Below, piece after piece: positions 50,460 to 59,526 of a stretch of DNA of 64,000 nucleotides. Origin of the DNA: Streptosporangium sp. NBC_01756 (GTDB lineage Bacteria; Actinomycetota; Actinomycetes; Streptosporangiales; Streptosporangiaceae); contig NZ_CP109130.1 of NCBI RefSeq assembly GCF_035917975.1, forward strand, positions 186,001 through 250,000, in the 5' to 3' direction. A model generated the notes under the pieces. The model was not told the origin of the DNA. It did not search any database and worked only from the letters and a program-made list of their open reading frames with translations. Each line of letters opens with the position of its first letter. Positions within the stretch are counted from its first letter, which is position 1. The position numbers and the translations under genes were made by a program.

Positions 50460-51205
50460 GGGCTCACCCGCCCGGTCTCGACGAGGCCGGTCAGGTAGGC
50501 GTGGCTGTCGGCCAGCGCCTCGACCATGTCGGTGGCGCAGTGGTCCAGCTCCACGATCCGCACCGCGCCGGGCGCGGCGGCCAGGGCGTCCGGGATCGGG
50601 ACCTCGCCCGCGCCCACCGCCGTCATGGGGCCCTCCTTCGTCGCGGGCCCGTCCTTGACGTGCAGGTAGCCGACCCGTCCGCCCAGACGTGTCAGCAGCG
50701 CGGACGGGTCGGCCCCGCCGGTCGCGGCCCAGTAGACGTCGACCTCCAAGAACACCTCGGGCGCCAGCAGTTCCTCCAGCGCCTCCAGCGCGGGACGGCC
50801 GTCCACCTGCTGCTCCAGCTCCCACCAGTGATTGTGGTATCCCAGCCGCAGGCCGTGGTCGGCCGCCTCGCGGGCCGCCTCGTTGAGGGCTCGGGCCGCC
50901 CGCTCGAGGCCGGCCCGATCGGCGAACCACTCCACGGGGGCGGACGGCACGATGACCGCGTCCGCTCCGACCCGCACCGCCGCGGCCAGTGCCACGCCCC
51001 GCTGCTCGCCGAGCAGCGGGGCGTGCACGCTGCACACCCGCAGACCGGTCTCCTCCAGATCCGCGGCGAGCCCGTCGGGGTCCAGGTGCGCGTCGTAGGG
51101 TTCGACCGCGCCGTAACCGATCTCGGCGATGCGGCGCAGCACGGCACGGCGGTCGACCGCGGCCTGCTCGCGCACGGAGTACAGCTGGACGGCAAGTGGG
51201 TTCAA
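50456..51205 (-). CDS. Sugar phosphate isomerase/epimerase (xylose isomerase-like TIM barrel)
   Basis: A 249-residue TIM-barrel: NPLAVQLYSVREQAAVDRRAVLRRIAEIGYGAVEPYDA, RVCSVHAPLL, GLRLGYHNHWWELEQ, VFLEVDVYWAATGG and GYLHVKDGPA with metal-binding Glu/Asp/His. TTG 51205 is used because GGAGG lies six bases upstream and the family start LAVQLYSVRE follows at once; ATG 51244 is the alternative. First gene of a two-gene unit with the dehydrogenase. Confidence 0.88.
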   Translation of the reverse strand: MNPLAVQLYSVREQAAVDRRAVLRRIAEIGYGAVEPYDAHLDPDGLAADLEETGLRVCSVHAPLLGEQRGVALAAAVRVGADAVIVPSAPVEWFADRAGLERAARALNEAAREAADHGLRLGYHNHWWELEQQVDGRPALEALEELLAPEVFLEVDVYWAATGGADPSALLTRLGGRVGYLHVKDGPATKEGPMTAVGAGEVPIPDALAAAPGAVRIVELDHCATDMVEALADSHAYLTGLVETGRVSP

Positions 51206-51469
51206 CGGATACCTCCAGGAGAGAGACCTCCGAGGCCCGGCCATGTCCGACGACCTCTTCGGCTGGAGATCACAATTCGGTCGATGAGATCGTAAGTCGC
51301 CATTGGTCCCAAAGTCACCCTCTGCCGGGGAGTTTGTTTAGACACCTGTGCATACTGCCCGCCAGCGGGCCGTCGCCGCCGGCTCGCCCGGCGGAGCAGG
51401 GCAGGATGGGCGCTGTGTTCTGCCGGTTTGAGGGTAGATATCCAGCCTTGGTGACATGAGGAGACAGCG

Positions 51470-53107
51470 ATGACGCACGACCGCGCGGGACAGCCCGCCC
51501 AGCCGTCCGACCTGGTTGACGTGGCCCGCCTGGTGACCGCCTACTACGCCCTGCGCCCCGACCCCGGGGAGGTCGGCCAGCGGGTGGCGTTCGGGACGTC
51601 GGGCCATCGGGGCTCGGCGCTGAACACCGCGTTCAACGAGGATCACATCCTGGCGACCAGCCAGGCCATCGTGGAGTACCGGGCGGCGCAGGGGGTGGAC
51701 GGCCCGCTGTTCCTCGGTGCCGACACCCACGCTCTCTCGGAGCCCGCGCGGGTGTCGGCGCTGGAGGTGTTCGCCGCCAACGGGGTGCGGGTCCTGATCG
51801 ACAGCCGCGACGGCTACACCCCGACACCGGCGGTCTCGCATGCGATCCTCGTGCACAACCGCGGGCGCGCGGCGGGGCAGGCCGACGGCGTGGTGGTGAC
51901 CCCCTCGCACAACCCGCCCGGCGACGGCGGCTTCAAGTACAACCCGCCGAACGGCGGACCGGCCGACACCGACGCCACCTCCTGGATCCAGGACCGGGCC
52001 AACGCGCTGATCGCGGGCGGGCTCAAGGAGGTCAGACGGCTCCCCTACGCCAGGGCGCTGGCCGCCGACACGACCGGCCGGCATGATTTTCTCGGCGCCT
52101 ATGTGGACGACCTGCCGTCGGTGCTGGACATCGACGCGATCAGGGAGGCGGGCGTGCGCATCGGCGCCGATCCGCTGGGTGGGGCGAGCGTGGCCTACTG
52201 GGGGGAGATCGCCGACCGGCACCGGCTGGACCTGACGGTGGTCAACCCGCTGACCGACCCGACGTGGCGGTTCATGACGCTGGACTGGGACGGCAAGATC
52301 CGGATGGACTGCTCGTCGCCGTACGCCATGGCCTCCCTCATCGCGAACCGTGACGCGTTCGACGTCTCCACGGGCAACGACGCCGATTCCGACCGGCACG
52401 GCGTCGTCACTCCCGACGGGGGTCTGCTGAACCCCAACCACTATCTCGCCGTGGCGATCTCCTACCTCTACTCCCACCGTCCGGACTGGCCGGCCGGTGC
52501 CGGGATCGGCAAGACGCTGGTGAGCAGCGGCATGATCGACCGAGTGGCCGCCGACCTGGGCAGGCGGCTGATGGAGGTGCCCGTCGGGTTCAAGTGGTTC
52601 GTTTCGGGACTGCTGGACGGATCACTCGGTTTCGGCGGTGAGGAGAGCGCGGGGGCGTCGTTCCTGCGCCGCGACGGCTCGGTGTGGACCACCGACAAGG
52701 ACGGGATCATCCTGGCGCTGCTGGCCTCGGAGATCATCGCGACCACCGGTCGTTCACCGAGTGAGCACTACGCGGACCTGACCGCCAGGTTCGGCGATCC
52801 GGCCTATGCCCGGGTCGACGCCCCCGCGACCCGGGAGCAGAAGGCGGTGCTCGCCAGGCTCTCGGCGGAACAGGTCACCGCCGAGACCCTCGCCGGGGAG
52901 CCGATCCGGCAGGTGCTCACCTCGGCGCCCGGCAACGGCGCCGCCATCGGCGGGGTCAAGGTCAGTACCGACAGCGCGTGGTTCGCCGCCCGCCCCTCCG
53001 GTACGGAGGACGTGTACAAGATCTACGCCGAGTCCTTCAAGGGGCCCGAGCACCTCACCGAGGTGCAGGAGGCGGCCAGGGAGCTGGTGTCGGAGTCGCT
53101 CAAGTGA
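51470..53107 (+). CDS. pgm: Phosphoglucomutase (alpha-D-glucose phosphate-specific)
   Basis: A 545-residue enzyme converting glucose 1-phosphate and glucose 6-phosphate. Motifs: [12 protein letters not shown], the phosphoserine loop [16 protein letters not shown] (Ser about residue 146), the Mg2+ site [12 protein letters not shown], the sugar-recognition [11 protein letters not shown] and the phosphate-binding [16 protein letters not shown]. Preceded by GGAG before ATG 51470. It links glycogen and trehalose metabolism with glycolysis. Confidence 0.97.
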   Translation: MTHDRAGQPAQPSDLVDVARLVTAYYALRPDPGEVGQRVAFGTSGHRGSALNTAFNEDHILATSQAIVEYRAAQGVDGPLFLGADTHALSEPARVSALEVFAANGVRVLIDSRDGYTPTPAVSHAILVHNRGRAAGQADGVVVTPSHNPPGDGGFKYNPPNGGPADTDATSWIQDRANALIAGGLKEVRRLPYARALAADTTGRHDFLGAYVDDLPSVLDIDAIREAGVRIGADPLGGASVAYWGEIADRHRLDLTVVNPLTDPTWRFMTLDWDGKIRMDCSSPYAMASLIANRDAFDVSTGNDADSDRHGVVTPDGGLLNPNHYLAVAISYLYSHRPDWPAGAGIGKTLVSSGMIDRVAADLGRRLMEVPVGFKWFVSGLLDGSLGFGGEESAGASFLRRDGSVWTTDKDGIILALLASEIIATTGRSPSEHYADLTARFGDPAYARVDAPATREQKAVLARLSAEQVTAETLAGEPIRQVLTSAPGNGAAIGGVKVSTDSAWFAARPSGTEDVYKIYAESFKGPEHLTEVQEAARELVSESLK

Positions 53108-53140
53108 CCGGAGGGGCACCGCCGGGCGGCGACCCCGTCG

Positions 53141-53216
53141 GGTGAACATCCGCCGGACGGCGGGCGCGACCGTCCGGCTCAGGTGAACATCCGCCAGACG
53201 GCGGGCATGACCGTCC
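53141..53216. repeat. 35-bp direct repeat at the end of the lipid kinase gene
   Basis: Copies at 53141-53175 and 53182-53216 match at 32 of 35 bases, with a period of 41. The second copy covers the last codons and stop of the diacylglycerol kinase-like gene; the first is a duplicate of that tail lying outside the gene. Confidence 0.85.
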
Positions 53217-54051
53217 AGCGGCGCCGGGCCGTCGGACCGCTCAGCTCGCCGTCGGCGTTCACCGGCACCGGCTCGCCCGTCACCGTCACCTCCCGTCCTC
53301 GGTCGGTGACGACGTCGCGCAGGTCGGGATGGGTCCCCTGGCGCAGCCGCAGGGCGTACAGGAGCCTGTCCATCGGCCCCGTCGTCAGCGCGACGACGAC
53401 GTCCACCTTGCCGTCGTCAGGCCTGGCGCCCGGGGTCAGCGGGGTGCCTCCGCCGATGGTGACGCCGTTGCCGACGCCGACCATGAGCACCGGACGCCCA
53501 TCGGCCAGTGACCGGCCGTCGACGGTCACGCTCAGCCGCCAGCCGGGGCTCCACACGCCCGCCAGCAGCCCGCCGACGCCGTAGGCGAGCCGCCCGAGCG
53601 CGGGTTTGAGCGGTGTGGCGCGCCTGGAGGCCTCCGCCCCGATACCGAGGTGTACCGCGTTGACGACGACCTCACCCTCGTCGTCGACCAGGAGGTCGAG
53701 TGGCTGGGGCCGTCCGGCGAGCACGATGCGGGCCGCCACCTCGGGATCCAGTGGAATGCCCAAGCCCCGGGCGAAGTCGTTGCCGGTGCCGAGCGGGACG
53801 AGCCCCACGGTGCGGGTGCCCAGCTCGTCGCGCCGGTGGAGGGCGGAGACCACCACATGGAGCGACCCGTCACCGCCCAGGACGACGACGTCCCGGCCGG
53901 GATGGGCGTCGAGCATCTCATCGAGGTCCTTCTGGCCGGCGGGCGCCTCGATCACGTCGGCGCCACCGCGCAACATCTCCATGGCCGCGGTTCTGGCGGC
54001 GTCGTCCGCGCCGCCCGCCCCTTCGTTGTAGATCGCCAGCAACTCCGCCAT
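53179..54051 (-). CDS. Diacylglycerol/lipid kinase family protein
   Basis: A 290-residue DAGK-catalytic-domain protein: IYNEGAGGADDA (usually NPxSG; altered), VVVLGGDGSLHVVVSAL (GGDGT motif as GGDGS), VGLVPLGTGNDFARGLGIPLDP, and NAVHLGIGAEASRRATP. It phosphorylates diacylglycerol, sphingoid or phosphatidylinositol-type lipids with ATP at the membrane. GGAG lies five bases before ATG 54051. Confidence 0.9.
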   Translation of the reverse strand: MAELLAIYNEGAGGADDAARTAAMEMLRGGADVIEAPAGQKDLDEMLDAHPGRDVVVLGGDGSLHVVVSALHRRDELGTRTVGLVPLGTGNDFARGLGIPLDPEVAARIVLAGRPQPLDLLVDDEGEVVVNAVHLGIGAEASRRATPLKPALGRLAYGVGGLLAGVWSPGWRLSVTVDGRSLADGRPVLMVGVGNGVTIGGGTPLTPGARPDDGKVDVVVALTTGPMDRLLYALRLRQGTHPDLRDVVTDRGREVTVTGEPVPVNADGELSGPTARRRWTVMPAVWRMFT

Positions 54052-54113
54052 CGCGCTCCTCCAACTGATCGCCTCACCGGTCCCTTCCCCCGGAAGAGGC
54101 GATCACGCGGAGC

Positions 54114-54620
54114 TCATTCCCGTCTCCATCTGCGGATGCCCACCCAGAGACCGGCTCCGCCGCCGAACACGAAGGCCAGGATGTGCACCGCGGAGATCGT
54201 CGTGTCGGTGAGGTAGCCGTTGCCGCCGACGAGTATCGCCATGATGATCATGGTCAGCAGGCAGATGCCCACCCCCGCGGCGAAACCGATCCCGCACGCG
54301 CGCAGCAGCCGCGCCGGAGTGCTGGGCCGCCTGCGTACCGAGATCAGCGCGGACGCCAGCCGCTCGGCGACCAGGGTGGGATCGTCGTCGACCTGGCCGG
54401 CGGCCAGCTGGGTCGGCTCCCTGCCCCGTCCGGGCTCGCCGAAGCAGATCCACCGGTGGCCGTCGAGGAAGACCGTCGCCTCTCCCGACCCGGGGAAGGT
54501 CAGCCGGAGGAAGGGGGTGCCCTCGGGGAACTCCCCGCGCCCGTGGCGGATGACCGGTGCGTGCTCGTCGAGTGCCACGCCCAGCGCCCGCAGCGCCCGT
54601 TCCTCCTTCACGTCACCCAC
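54114..54620 (-). CDS. Hypothetical membrane protein
   Basis: A 168-residue protein: a soluble N-terminal part (VGDVKEERALRALGVALDEH, LTFPGSGEATVFLDGHRWICFG) and two membrane segments (GIGFAAGVGICLLTMIIMAIL and AVHILAFVFGGGAGLWVGI). GTG 54620 has AGGGGAGG upstream. No family recognised; it precedes the lipid kinase gene by 62 bases on the same strand. Confidence 0.72.
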   Translation of the reverse strand: MGDVKEERALRALGVALDEHAPVIRHGRGEFPEGTPFLRLTFPGSGEATVFLDGHRWICFGEPGRGREPTQLAAGQVDDDPTLVAERLASALISVRRRPSTPARLLRACGIGFAAGVGICLLTMIIMAILVGGNGYLTDTTISAVHILAFVFGGGAGLWVGIRRWRRE

Positions 54621-54706
54621 GGCGGCCTCCCCTTCTCTCTTCGTACGGCGCCGCGGAGCGGTTGCGACGGGGGCGGCGCCGGGGCGGAGCGTCCTCCGCC
54701 GGACCG

Positions 54707-55627
54707 TCAGCCCTCTCCGAGGACCGGTCCCGGCCCACCTCCGGGCCGCACGCCCAGAGCGGGTGCCAGTTCCGCGAGCTGGGCGACGCCCCCGTGCAGG
54801 TCGGAGGGGAGCGGCTGGATCGCGACGTGATCCGCTCCGGCGTCCAGATGGGCGCTGATCCGCCTGGCGACGGCCTCCACGTCCCCCCAGGCGACGATCG
54901 CGTCCACCAGCCGGTCGCTGCCTCCGCCGACGAAGTCGTCGTCCTCGTAGCCGAGGTGGCGCAGGTTGTTGACGTAGTTCGGCAACCTCAGGTAGCCGGC
55001 CATGTGCTCGCGGGCGATCTCCCGTGCTCTCGCCGGATCGCGCTCCAGGACGACGGCCTGCTCGGGGGCGAGGATCGGGCCCGGCCCGAGGGTCTTGCGG
55101 GCGAGCACGGTGTGCTCCGGCGGCACGAAGTAGGGGTGGGCGCCGTCGGCCTTGTCCCGGGCGAGCTCCAGCATCCGGGGCCGCAGCGCGGCGAGCAGTC
55201 TGGGCGTGGGCGGGTCGTCGGCGAACGGCAGGTCGCGTGCGGCGGTGTCCATCGCGTCGAGATAGGCGCTCATCGCGGCGAGGGGACGCGTGTAGTCGTG
55301 ACCGCGCTGGGAGACGAGGGGCGCGTGGCTGACCCCGATGCCCAGGGCGAACCGCCCGGGATAGGCCTCGCCGAGAGCCCTTCCCCCGGCCGCCATGGCG
55401 GTCGCGTCCCGCACCCAGATGTTGGCGATACCGGTCGCGACCGAGATGTGATTCGTGGCCGCGAGCAGGATTCCCGCGGCGCCGAGTGCCTCTCTGGTCC
55501 CCTGCGCCTCGCCGAACCACAGCGTGTCGTAGCCGAGGTGCTCGATCTCGGTCGCGGCCCGCCGGATGTCCAGGACCGGAGCCCTGCCGAACAGGGGATG
55601 CCATACGCCGATCCGTCCGATGCCCAT
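54707..55627 (-). CDS. F420-dependent LLM-class oxidoreductase
   Basis: A 306-residue luciferase-like TIM-barrel protein: IGVWHPLFGRAPVLDIRRAATEIEHLGYDTLWFGEAQGTREAL, NHISVATGIANIWVRDATAMAAGGRALGEAYPGRFALGIGVSHAPLV (cofactor loop), and the C-terminal GADHVAIQPLPSD. The pattern fits the actinobacterial F420-dependent subgroup. GGAGA precedes the ATG. Substrate unknown. Confidence 0.92.
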   Translation of the reverse strand: MGIGRIGVWHPLFGRAPVLDIRRAATEIEHLGYDTLWFGEAQGTREALGAAGILLAATNHISVATGIANIWVRDATAMAAGGRALGEAYPGRFALGIGVSHAPLVSQRGHDYTRPLAAMSAYLDAMDTAARDLPFADDPPTPRLLAALRPRMLELARDKADGAHPYFVPPEHTVLARKTLGPGPILAPEQAVVLERDPARAREIAREHMAGYLRLPNYVNNLRHLGYEDDDFVGGGSDRLVDAIVAWGDVEAVARRISAHLDAGADHVAIQPLPSDLHGGVAQLAELAPALGVRPGGGPGPVLGEG

Positions 55628-55785
55628 CGCTGTCTCCGATCAAGCTCGACCGTACTGTTCGATTCTGATCGGGCAGGAGGCGTTCTCCTGCCCGCGTCGC
55701 CGCGGGGTCCGTTCTCCGGAGGCACCCGGCCCCCGGAGAGCGGGACCGCCACCACCGCGATCGCCGGACGGACCTCGGCCGATGA

Positions 55786-56355
55786 TCAAGTGGTGGCCGG
55801 GACCGCTCCGGCGGCCTTCCGCACCGCGGACTTCGCCAGGGACGGCGCGCACAGTCCGTCCAGCACCGAGTGGAGCCGGTCGCGGAACTCCGGGTCGATG
55901 ATCCTGCCGTCGGAGTCGAACTGGCTCAGAACCGGAGACACAACCAGGTCCGTTCCGTAGACGACCGCGCCGGCGGCACCGAGCGCGCGGCGCAGCTCGG
56001 TCTGCGTCCACATCGCCTCGTGAGCGTGCAGGCAGGCGGTCACCACCGCCACCGGCTTGCCCACCAGGACCGCGCCACCGCGCTGGGAGGCCATCCAGTT
56101 CAGCGCGTGGCCGAGCTGGGGCGGCAGAACGCTGTACGCCGGGGCCACGATCAGCATGCCGTCCGCCGCGGAGAGGGTGTGGCACAGTTCATCCACCCGC
56201 TGGGGAAGCGGCCCGTCCCGGAAGGGGGACACCCGGTCGAGCCCGTCCCAGGTCTCGAAGTCCACCGACGCCGGCAGCTCCCGGGCCGACGCCTCCAGCA
56301 GCCTCCGGACGTACGAACCCGGACGGAGGCTGCCCGCCATTCCAATGATCTTCAT
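55786..56355 (-). CDS. NAD(P)H-dependent FMN reductase (flavodoxin fold)
   Basis: A 189-residue protein: MKIIGMAGSLRPGSYVRRLLEASARELP (FMN phosphate loop GSLRxGS), MLIVAPAYSVLPPQLGHALNWMASQ (usually TPEYNxSxPGxLKNAxDW; here the E-Y-N is A-Y-S), KPVAVVTACLHAHEAM. It reduces FMN or quinones. Start 56355 is the third possible ATG; 56382 would add nine residues. Confidence 0.87.
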   Translation of the reverse strand: MKIIGMAGSLRPGSYVRRLLEASARELPASVDFETWDGLDRVSPFRDGPLPQRVDELCHTLSAADGMLIVAPAYSVLPPQLGHALNWMASQRGGAVLVGKPVAVVTACLHAHEAMWTQTELRRALGAAGAVVYGTDLVVSPVLSQFDSDGRIIDPEFRDRLHSVLDGLCAPSLAKSAVRKAAGAVPATT

Positions 56356-56382
56356 CCCCGACCCCATCCCCGTCGCGCCCAC

Positions 56383-56970
56383 GCGACAGTACGAGCGATT
56401 GGGAGGACCTCGCCGGCCCGGTCACGCTGACGCGGCCTCCGGCGGCACAGCTCCCCCAGCTATCCGACACGACCGCTGGACGGAGTCGCGACGGACCGCC
56501 GCGGAGTCACCCCGTCCCTCACGAGCGATGAGACACCGGGGCCGCCCTCGCCATGGCGAAGCCGCCGCCGGGTTTCACGCTCCATCACACCCGGCACCTG
56601 CCCTACGGAATGGGAAATGAACGCGTCTGCACACATTTCTCCCTCAAAGTTGGCCGATTTCTCCGCCAAGCACCACCGGAGGCCGGTGACCGCGCCCCGG
56701 CTTCCGCGCCGCGTGCCGGGAATCCGCCGCACGACCCCGCCGGGCCCTCGCCGGCCGGGGCGTCCACGACAGCCGGACAGGGCGACCCTGGGATGACAGG
56801 GTGCGACCGGCCACCGCTACGGGTGACCGTCCGTCAATCCCGTTCTTCACAGAAGAAAGTTTCAATCATGTTTCCTCAGTGCGCTACACGGGCGGTAACG
56901 TGAGCGCACTCACACCACATGACCGGTATCGACTCCCCTGTCCGGTCAGGCGGTCACCGAAAGGGCTTTC
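56383..56970. promoter_or_regulatory. 588-bp intergenic region with an inverted-repeat operator candidate
   Basis: No gene is supported here. AGTGCGCT (56878-56885) and AGCGCACT (56903-56910) form an 8-bp inverted repeat 60 bases before the MFS transporter start, with CACG/CGTG nested between them. It is a plausible operator. The rest shows no coding signal. Confidence 0.45.
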
Positions 56971-58197
56971 ATGAGTGTTCACGCCACGCCACGCCAGGCC
57001 GTGTCCGGCATCTCGTCGCCGTACCGCTGGGTGATCCTCCTCCTGTGCTGGGCGTCGTTCACGATGACCTCGGTCGACCGCTCGACCTGGGGCCCCGCCT
57101 CGGCGTCGATCGGCGAGGCGCTGGGGGTCTCCCTGGCGGGCCTGGGCGTCTTCGCGACGGCCTACTACATCGGCTACGTCGTCTCCAACGCCGGGGGCGG
57201 CTTCCTCACCGACTGGCTCGGGGCGAGGAACATCCTGGCCGGATCGCTGTTCGTGGCCGGCGGCTTCATGGTGCTGTTCGGATCGAGCCCCTCGGCCGGC
57301 GTCGGCATCGCCTTCCAGGCACTGATCGGCCTGTTCGCCGGGGCGGACTACGCCGCGGGCGTCAAGCTCATCACGGTGTGGTTCACCTCCGAGGGCCGGG
57401 GACTGGCCATGGGCGTTTTCATGACCGCCACCTCGCTGGGCACCGTGATCGCCAATGCCGTGGTGCCCCGGCTCATCCAGTGGCAGAGCTGGGAGACCTC
57501 CTACCACTTCTTCGGCGCGGCCTCGATGGTGCTGGCCGTCGCCTGTCTCCTCCTCATCCGCAACGGCGACGCCGGCGCCGGCGCCCGGAGCGAGGCCGGG
57601 CCGCAGAAGCCGGACCTGCGCCCCCTGATGGGCAACCGCGATCTGCTCCTGCTCGGCCTGGCCGGTTTCGGCGGCCTGTGGGGCACCTACGGCTTCATCA
57701 CCTGGTCGAACACCCTGATGGTGAAGGGCAACGGCATCGACCCGGTGACCGCCGGAACCGTCGTGGTGGTCTTCGGTATCGTGGCCGTCGTCAGCAAGCC
57801 GCTGATCGGACTGGTGACCGACCTGATCGGCAAGGGCCGCAGGATCCCCACCGTGGTCGTGCTGGCGTTCTTCGTCGTCACGTTGCTGGTCTTCGGCAGC
57901 ATGACCACGGCGACCCAGTTCCTCATCGTGGCGCCCTTCCTCGGACTCGGCGCCTACATCTACAGCCCGCTCATGGTCGCGATGATCCCCGACCTGTCCG
58001 GGCAGCGGCTGGCCGGCTCCGCGGCGGGCGCGACCAACGCGGTCTGGCAACTCGGCAGCGTCATCGTGCCCGTCGTCATCGGCGCGGTCTTCCAGACGAC
58101 GGGTTCCTTCTACGCGGCATTCGTCACTCTCGCGATCGGCCCCCTCGTCGGCGCGATCCTCATGTTCTTCGTCCGCGAGCCCGGAAAGGCGGCATGA
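56971..58197 (+). CDS. MFS transporter (anion:cation symporter-like)
   Basis: A 408-residue transporter with 12 membrane segments: PYRWVILLLCWASFTMTSVDRSTWGPA (first helix with the ACS-type VDR), FLTDWLGARNILAGSLF (A motif), GADYAAGVKLITVWFTSEGRGLAMGVF and a matching second half. ACS-type transporters move organic acids, including hydroxybenzoates. ATGA overlap with the next FAD enzyme shows they work together. The neighbouring gentisate operon makes an aromatic or dicarboxylic acid a reasonable cargo (inference). Confidence 0.92.
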   Translation: MSVHATPRQAVSGISSPYRWVILLLCWASFTMTSVDRSTWGPASASIGEALGVSLAGLGVFATAYYIGYVVSNAGGGFLTDWLGARNILAGSLFVAGGFMVLFGSSPSAGVGIAFQALIGLFAGADYAAGVKLITVWFTSEGRGLAMGVFMTATSLGTVIANAVVPRLIQWQSWETSYHFFGAASMVLAVACLLLIRNGDAGAGARSEAGPQKPDLRPLMGNRDLLLLGLAGFGGLWGTYGFITWSNTLMVKGNGIDPVTAGTVVVVFGIVAVVSKPLIGLVTDLIGKGRRIPTVVVLAFFVVTLLVFGSMTTATQFLIVAPFLGLGAYIYSPLMVAMIPDLSGQRLAGSAAGATNAVWQLGSVIVPVVIGAVFQTTGSFYAAFVTLAIGPLVGAILMFFVREPGKAA

Positions 58198-59447
58198 TCC
58201 AGATGACCGAGCACTACGACGTGATCGTCGCGGGTGGTGGATCCGGCGGAGTCGCCGCCGCGGTCGGCGCGGCCCGCGCCGGAGCGCGCACCCTCCTCGT
58301 CGAGCGCGGTCCGTGCCTGGGCGGTGCGGCCACCCTGCGCAACGTCCTCACCTACTGCGGCCTGTACACCCGGGCGGAGCCGTACACGCAGGTGGTGTAC
58401 GGCGTGGCCGAGGAGGTCCTGGCCGGCCTGCGCGCCGAGGGCGCCGTCACTGAGCCGCAGAAGTTCACCGCCGTGGCCGTCGTCTTCGACCCCGAGACCG
58501 CCAAGCGGGTGCTCGACGACCTGTGCGTCGGCGCGGGCGCGGAGCCCCGGCTGCACAGCATGCTGCTGGGTGCCCGCCGGGAGGACGACCGCATCGTGTC
58601 GGCTCAGATCGCCGACCATTCGGGGGTGCACGAGATCACCGCTGCGGCCTTCGTGGACGCCACCGGCGAGGCCGATCTCGCCGCCCGCGCCGGCGCCGGG
58701 GTCCGTTACGGCAACGACGGCAAGGTCCAGAACGGATCGCTCGGTGTCCGCTTCGGCGGCGTTCCCGCCGACGCCCGGGTCACCAGGGACACAGTCCGGG
58801 AGGCGGTCCGCGCCGCCAAGGCCCGCGGCGCCGGTCCGCTCCTCGCCGAGCAGGGCCTGATCGCCCGCCTCCCGATCTCCGGCGACGTGATCGCCTACCT
58901 GGTCGACGAGGCCTACGACGCCCGCGACGCGAGCGACACCAGCCGGGCCGAGATCTCCGCGCGAGAGCAGTCCCGGGCCTACCTTGAGGTGATCCGGTCG
59001 CTCCCGGGTTGCTCGGGTGCCCACATCGTCAGCACCGGTCCGGAGCTGGGCACCAGGGAGTCCCGGCATGTCGTCGCCCAGTACCGGATGTCGGAGTCCG
59101 ACGTGCTGGGCGGCGGCCGGTTCGACGACGCCGTCGCACTGGGCGCGTGGCCGGTGGAGTACCACCCGGGCCCGGGGGTGCCCTCCGAGTGGAGGTTCAT
59201 CGAGGGCGACGGCTACTACGAGATCCCCTTCGGCGCGATATGCAGCGCCGACACCGGCAACCTGTTCGCCGCGGGACGCACCATCGACGGCGACAGGGCG
59301 GCCGGCGGCTCCCTGCGGGTCATGGGCACCGCGTTCGCGACGGGTCACGCCGCGGGGATCGCCGCCGCCGGAGTCGCCGACCAGGGCAAGACCGACGCAT
59401 CCGCCGTACGGGCCGAACTGGTCCGCCAGGACGCCTTCCTGCCCTGA
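58194..59447 (+). CDS. FAD-dependent oxidoreductase (FAD_oxidored family)
   Basis: A 417-residue flavoprotein: YDVIVAGGGSGGVAAAVGAARAGARTLLVERGPCLGGAATLRNV (FAD box and the GGxAT motif), FVDATGEADLAARAGAGVR, ESRHVVAQYRMSESDVL and NLFAAGRTIDGDRAAGGSLRVMGTAFATGHAAGIAA. ATG 58194 overlaps the transporter stop; ATG 58203 (MTEHYD) is the alternative. Fumarate-reductase-like FAD proteins of this group act on small organic acids. Substrate unknown. Confidence 0.88.
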   Translation: MIQMTEHYDVIVAGGGSGGVAAAVGAARAGARTLLVERGPCLGGAATLRNVLTYCGLYTRAEPYTQVVYGVAEEVLAGLRAEGAVTEPQKFTAVAVVFDPETAKRVLDDLCVGAGAEPRLHSMLLGARREDDRIVSAQIADHSGVHEITAAAFVDATGEADLAARAGAGVRYGNDGKVQNGSLGVRFGGVPADARVTRDTVREAVRAAKARGAGPLLAEQGLIARLPISGDVIAYLVDEAYDARDASDTSRAEISAREQSRAYLEVIRSLPGCSGAHIVSTGPELGTRESRHVVAQYRMSESDVLGGGRFDDAVALGAWPVEYHPGPGVPSEWRFIEGDGYYEIPFGAICSADTGNLFAAGRTIDGDRAAGGSLRVMGTAFATGHAAGIAAAGVADQGKTDASAVRAELVRQDAFLP

Positions 59448-59450
59448 CCC

Positions 59451-59512
59451 GGGTGCCGCGCGCGGCACCCGGACGCGAACGGGCGCGGCCACCCCTGGTG
59501 GCCGCGCCCGTT
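59451..59512. terminator. Double bidirectional terminator
   Basis: Two hairpins in a row: a 20-bp perfect palindrome GGGTGCCGCGCGCGGCACCC (59451-59470) and a 16-bp perfect stem (59478-59493 with 59497-59512) with loop CCT and flanking AA/TT. They separate the convergent FAD enzyme and hydroxylase genes. Confidence 0.88.
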
Positions 59513-59526
59513 TCCCGCTCTCCCGA

